From the NCBI GenBank assembly GCA_017621955.1, contig JAGASB010000118.1, positions 1 to 7,607 on the forward strand: a stretch of 7,607 nt of DNA, in the 5' to 3' direction. The stretch is from Clostridia bacterium (GTDB taxonomy: Bacteria; Bacillota_A; Clostridia; Christensenellales; Borkfalkiaceae). The notes under the pieces are model-generated. The model was not told the origin of the DNA. It did not search any database and saw nothing but the letters and a program-made list of their open reading frames with translations. Shown one piece after another: positions 6,737 to 7,607 of the stretch. How positions within the stretch are numbered: the stretch's first letter is position 1; every line of letters begins with the position of its first letter. Made by a program: the position numbers and the translations under genes.

Positions 6737-7089
6737 GGGGGTGTTTTAGATTCGATTGGGCGATGGATTAAAGACGCAAGCATACCGAAGTTCCGTCTTC
6801 GTAAAAACGGAATTTAAATTTAAATGCTAACAATAACGAATTAGCATACGCTGCTTAATTTAAGCGTACGTCCTGCACTTTCTCACCCGATGGAAAGTGT
6901 AAGGGCGTCAATTAGTCGGGGAACTGCAAGATAAGTTTGATTTCGCTTGTTTTGTGGATTTAAGAAATCAAAGGGCAAACAATGGTCGCCGATGACCAAG
7001 TTTGCCACTAAAACTAACCGTCGGATAAGTATGTAGAAGGTTTTTTTGAAGCGTTCAAGACTGGGGTGCAAGTCCCCACATCTCCACCA
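6737..7089 (+). ncRNA. ssrA: Transfer-messenger RNA (tmRNA)
   Basis: tmRNA, with SmpB, rescues ribosomes stalled on broken messages and appends a degradation tag. It is a one-piece type of 353 bases. The acceptor stem is GGGGGTG (6737-6743) paired with CATCTCC (7079-7085), followed by discriminator A and an encoded CCA (7087-7089). TTTTAGATTCGATTGGG after the acceptor is the characteristic D-arm region. Pseudoknot 1 is clear: CGAAG 6786-6790 with CTTCG 6797-6801, and TTCCGT 6791-6796 with ACGGAA 6807-6812. The tag reading frame lies at 6826-6858. Downstream helices include CACTTTC/GAAAGTG and a nested GGCAAAC-TGGTC/GACCA-GTTTGCC stem. The T-arm (stem 7062-7066/7074-7078) has loop TGCAAGT, with G at the position where U55 is nearly universal. 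It follows metA closely and ends at a strong terminator. Confidence 0.96.
6826..6858 (+). other. tmRNA proteolysis-tag reading frame (ANNNELAYAA)
   Basis: The resume codon is GCT at 6826 and the frame ends at TAA 6856-6858, encoding ANNNELAYAA. The other two frames hit stops at once or within six codons. It sits 13 bases after pseudoknot 1, as expected. The TACGCT...AGCGTA hairpin around the stop codon corresponds to helix 5. Compared with E. coli ANDENYALAA the length is equal, but Leu and Tyr at positions 6 and 8 are exchanged, so the tag ends AYAA, not ALAA. Confidence 0.9.
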
Positions 7090-7151
7090 AAAAATAGAGA
7101 GAGCATTTCGCTCTCTCTATTTTTTTGTTGAAGTGGAGTGTGGGGACTTGC
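7068..7151. repeat. Inverted copy of the tmRNA 3' end flanking its terminator
   Basis: Bases 7068-7087 (half of the T-arm plus the acceptor 3' strand) are complementary to 7133-7151 with only one unpaired base in 20. The terminator stem lies between, so nearly the whole of 7068-7151 is one imperfect palindrome. A transcript that passes the terminator could pair its trailer with the tRNA-like 3' end. Confidence 0.8.
7089..7126 (+). terminator. Terminator of ssrA, possibly bidirectional
   Basis: TAGAGAGAGC (7095-7104) pairs perfectly with GCTCTCTCTA (7110-7119) around an ATTTC loop. A run of A (7089-7094) precedes the stem and seven T (7120-7126) follow, so it can act on either strand. The A-run begins at the last base of the CCA end, so mature tmRNA needs 3' trimming. 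Confidence 0.92.
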
Positions 7152-7245
7152 TTATGGAGAAAATTTGCTCAGCAAATTTGTCCGTAGGACTAAACAGTGG
7201 ACACCCACTGTTTATCGGGTAGGTCGCACAGGCGAAAGTCCCCAC
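7140..7245. repeat. 106-base cloverleaf-like palindromic element
   Basis: Terminal inverted repeats GTGGGGACTT (7140-7149) and AAGTCCCCAC (7236-7245) are perfect. Inside are three hairpins: arm A, CTTATGGA 7151-7158 with TCCGTAGG 7181-7188 enclosing AAATTTGC/GCAAATTT with a TCA loop; arm B, TAAACAGTGG 7191-7200 with CCACTGTTTA 7205-7214 around ACAC; arm C, TCGC 7224-7227 with GCGA 7232-7235. The 3' closing strand is followed by a T-rich stretch (7248-7257). It matches no riboswitch or tRNA that I recognise. It may be a small dispersed repeat (MITE- or REP-like) or a structured RNA. A GTG-started frame of 63 codons (7138-7329) crosses it, but the palindromes explain the sequence better. Confidence 0.65.
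7143..7184 (+). repeat. Direct repeat, copy 1 (5' part of the palindromic element)
   Basis: These 42 bases match 7317-7358 at 37 positions, an exact 174-base offset without gaps. Copy 1 holds the left terminal repeat (less its first three bases) and the AAATTTGC/GCAAATTT hairpin. Confidence 0.8.
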
Positions 7246-7316
7246 CCTTTATTTTTTCACTTAAAAGAACACAATCTGCAACCCTTCTTCGCTTTTTGGA
7301 TTGAGTTAAACGTTAT
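7246..7316. other. Spacer without recognised features
   Basis: This AT-rich spacer lies between the palindromic element and the partial second copy. It begins with a T-rich run (7248-7257). CAATC near 7272 and GATTG near 7299 could close a weak loop. No gene, RNA or promoter is evident. Confidence 0.4.
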
Positions 7317-7358
7317 GGGACTGGCTTAGGGAGAAAATTTGCTCCGCAATTTTGTCTG
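7317..7358 (+). repeat. Direct repeat, copy 2 (partial palindromic element)
   Basis: This copy matches 7143-7184 at 37 of 42 bases and retains the AAAATTTGC-TCC-GCAATTTT hairpin, with one bulged base. The remaining two arms and the right terminal repeat are absent, so it is a truncated member of the same family. Confidence 0.8.
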
Positions 7359-7368
7359 AAAAATAACC

Positions 7369-7401
7369 AAAAAACGACTTGAAACTTTCAAGTCGTTTTT
7401 T
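7369..7401. terminator. Bidirectional terminator between ssrA and the SRP RNA gene
   Basis: CGACTTGAA (7375-7383) pairs with TTCAAGTCG (7387-7395) around ACT. Six A (7369-7374) precede and six T (7396-7401) follow, giving a symmetrical structure that can stop transcription on both strands. It lies where the convergent ssrA and SRP RNA transcripts would meet. Confidence 0.88.
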
Positions 7402-7405
7402 AATC

Positions 7406-7424
7406 AAAAAAAAACCGTGCAGCC
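7406..7424 (-). terminator. 3' end and T-tract of the SRP RNA transcript
   Basis: On the - strand GGCTGCACGG (7424-7415) is followed by nine T (7414-7406). The GC-rich strand should pair with the 5' end of SRP RNA, which lies beyond the window, so the terminal helix plus T-run can serve as the terminator. The symmetrical hairpin at 7369-7401 backs it up. Confidence 0.7.
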
Positions 7425-7607
7425 GTCATCGATATAGTCCGCCGAAGCGTTAGCGCACCAGGCAACTACTTCAAAGCTACCTTATGGCACACGGGCTAAA
7501 CCGCTTAGTGCTGCTGCATTCCTGCTCTGACACGGTTCACGGCGGCACGTTGCATAAGACCTTGATATCAACATCCCTTAATGCGTGCAGCCTTCCACGA
7601 AATATAC
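7415..7607 (-). ncRNA. ffs: Signal recognition particle RNA, 3' part (5' end beyond the window)
   Basis: SRP RNA with Ffh targets nascent membrane and secreted proteins to FtsY and the Sec translocon. On the - strand, the S-domain tip reads GTGTCAGAGCAGGAATGCAG followed by CAGCACTAAGCGG: the GGAA tetraloop (7522-7519) is closed by GCA/TGC, with the CAGA and AGCAG sides of the symmetric internal loop that Ffh binds. CCGC and GCGG, then TTATG and CATAA, extend the helix-5 stem outward. The downstream strand (GTGCCATAAGG, GTTGCCTGG, ending GCACGG) resembles the Bacillus long-type RNA, which has an Alu domain; more than 190 bases are present already, well above the short type of about 114. The 5' end and most of the Alu domain are off the right edge. 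It converges on ssrA. Confidence 0.9.

Noticed and set aside
6883..7071. 62-codon open frame on the - strand
   Set aside because: It lies wholly inside the tmRNA gene, whose secondary structure is well supported.
7068..7245. CRISPR array
   Set aside because: The repeats are inverted or differ in spacing, there are only two direct copies, and no cas gene is present.
7138..7329. 63-codon open frame starting with GTG downstream of ssrA
   Set aside because: It consists of the palindromic element, the spacer and the start of the second repeat copy, has no ribosome binding site, and its composition is explained by the hairpins. The apparent GLAxGENLL similarity at its two ends is only the 174-base direct repeat, whose offset is a multiple of three.
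7415..7592. CGTGCAGCC found twice within the SRP RNA (7416-7424 and 7584-7592) as a possible att-type repeat
   Set aside because: Both copies lie within a structured RNA in which short repeated strands occur naturally through alternative pairing; nine bases with no mobile gene between them is too little evidence.

Overview
The window is a stretch of a bacterial chromosome that looks like an AT-rich, low-GC Gram-positive (Firmicutes, probably clostridial and perhaps uncultured). Three things point there: the secG-rnr-smpB-ssrA order found in Firmicutes such as Bacillus subtilis, purine-rich ribosome binding sites of the AAGGAG type, and a bacterial SRP RNA with long-type (Alu-containing) similarity. 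The species cannot be named from the sequence alone.

Layout: all six protein genes lie on the + strand and fill about positions 13-6707. They are gpmI (phosphoglycerate mutase), secG (translocon subunit), rnr (RNase R), smpB (tmRNA-binding protein), metY (O-acetylhomoserine sulfhydrylase) and metA (homoserine O-acetyltransferase). A strong sigma-A-type promoter precedes secG and an intrinsic terminator follows it. smpB, metY and metA are packed with gaps of 18-27 bases. The last 900 bases contain no convincing protein gene. They hold ssrA (tmRNA, 6737-7089), its terminator, a set of small palindromic repeats (7133-7358), a second terminator (7369-7401), and the 3' part of the SRP RNA gene (7415-7607) on the - strand, whose 5' end lies outside the window.

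Functionally there are two themes. The first is ribosome rescue and RNA quality control: tmRNA with SmpB frees stalled ribosomes and RNase R degrades the faulty message. The second is methionine synthesis by direct sulfhydrylation: MetA makes O-acetylhomoserine (Glu111 predicts acetyl-CoA as donor) and MetY turns it into homocysteine. The methionine pair sits between smpB and ssrA, which are otherwise often adjacent. SecG and SRP RNA add a protein-targeting flavour at both ends.

The protein genes are ordinary. The less explained material is around and after ssrA: a proteolysis tag ending AYAA rather than ALAA, a T-loop with G at the normally invariant U55 position, a near-perfect inverted copy of the tmRNA 3' end just beyond the terminator, a 106-base cloverleaf-like palindromic element, and a partial second copy of it 174 bases downstream. 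A TAGAGAGAG motif is shared by the rnr and smpB translation starts and the ssrA terminator stem.
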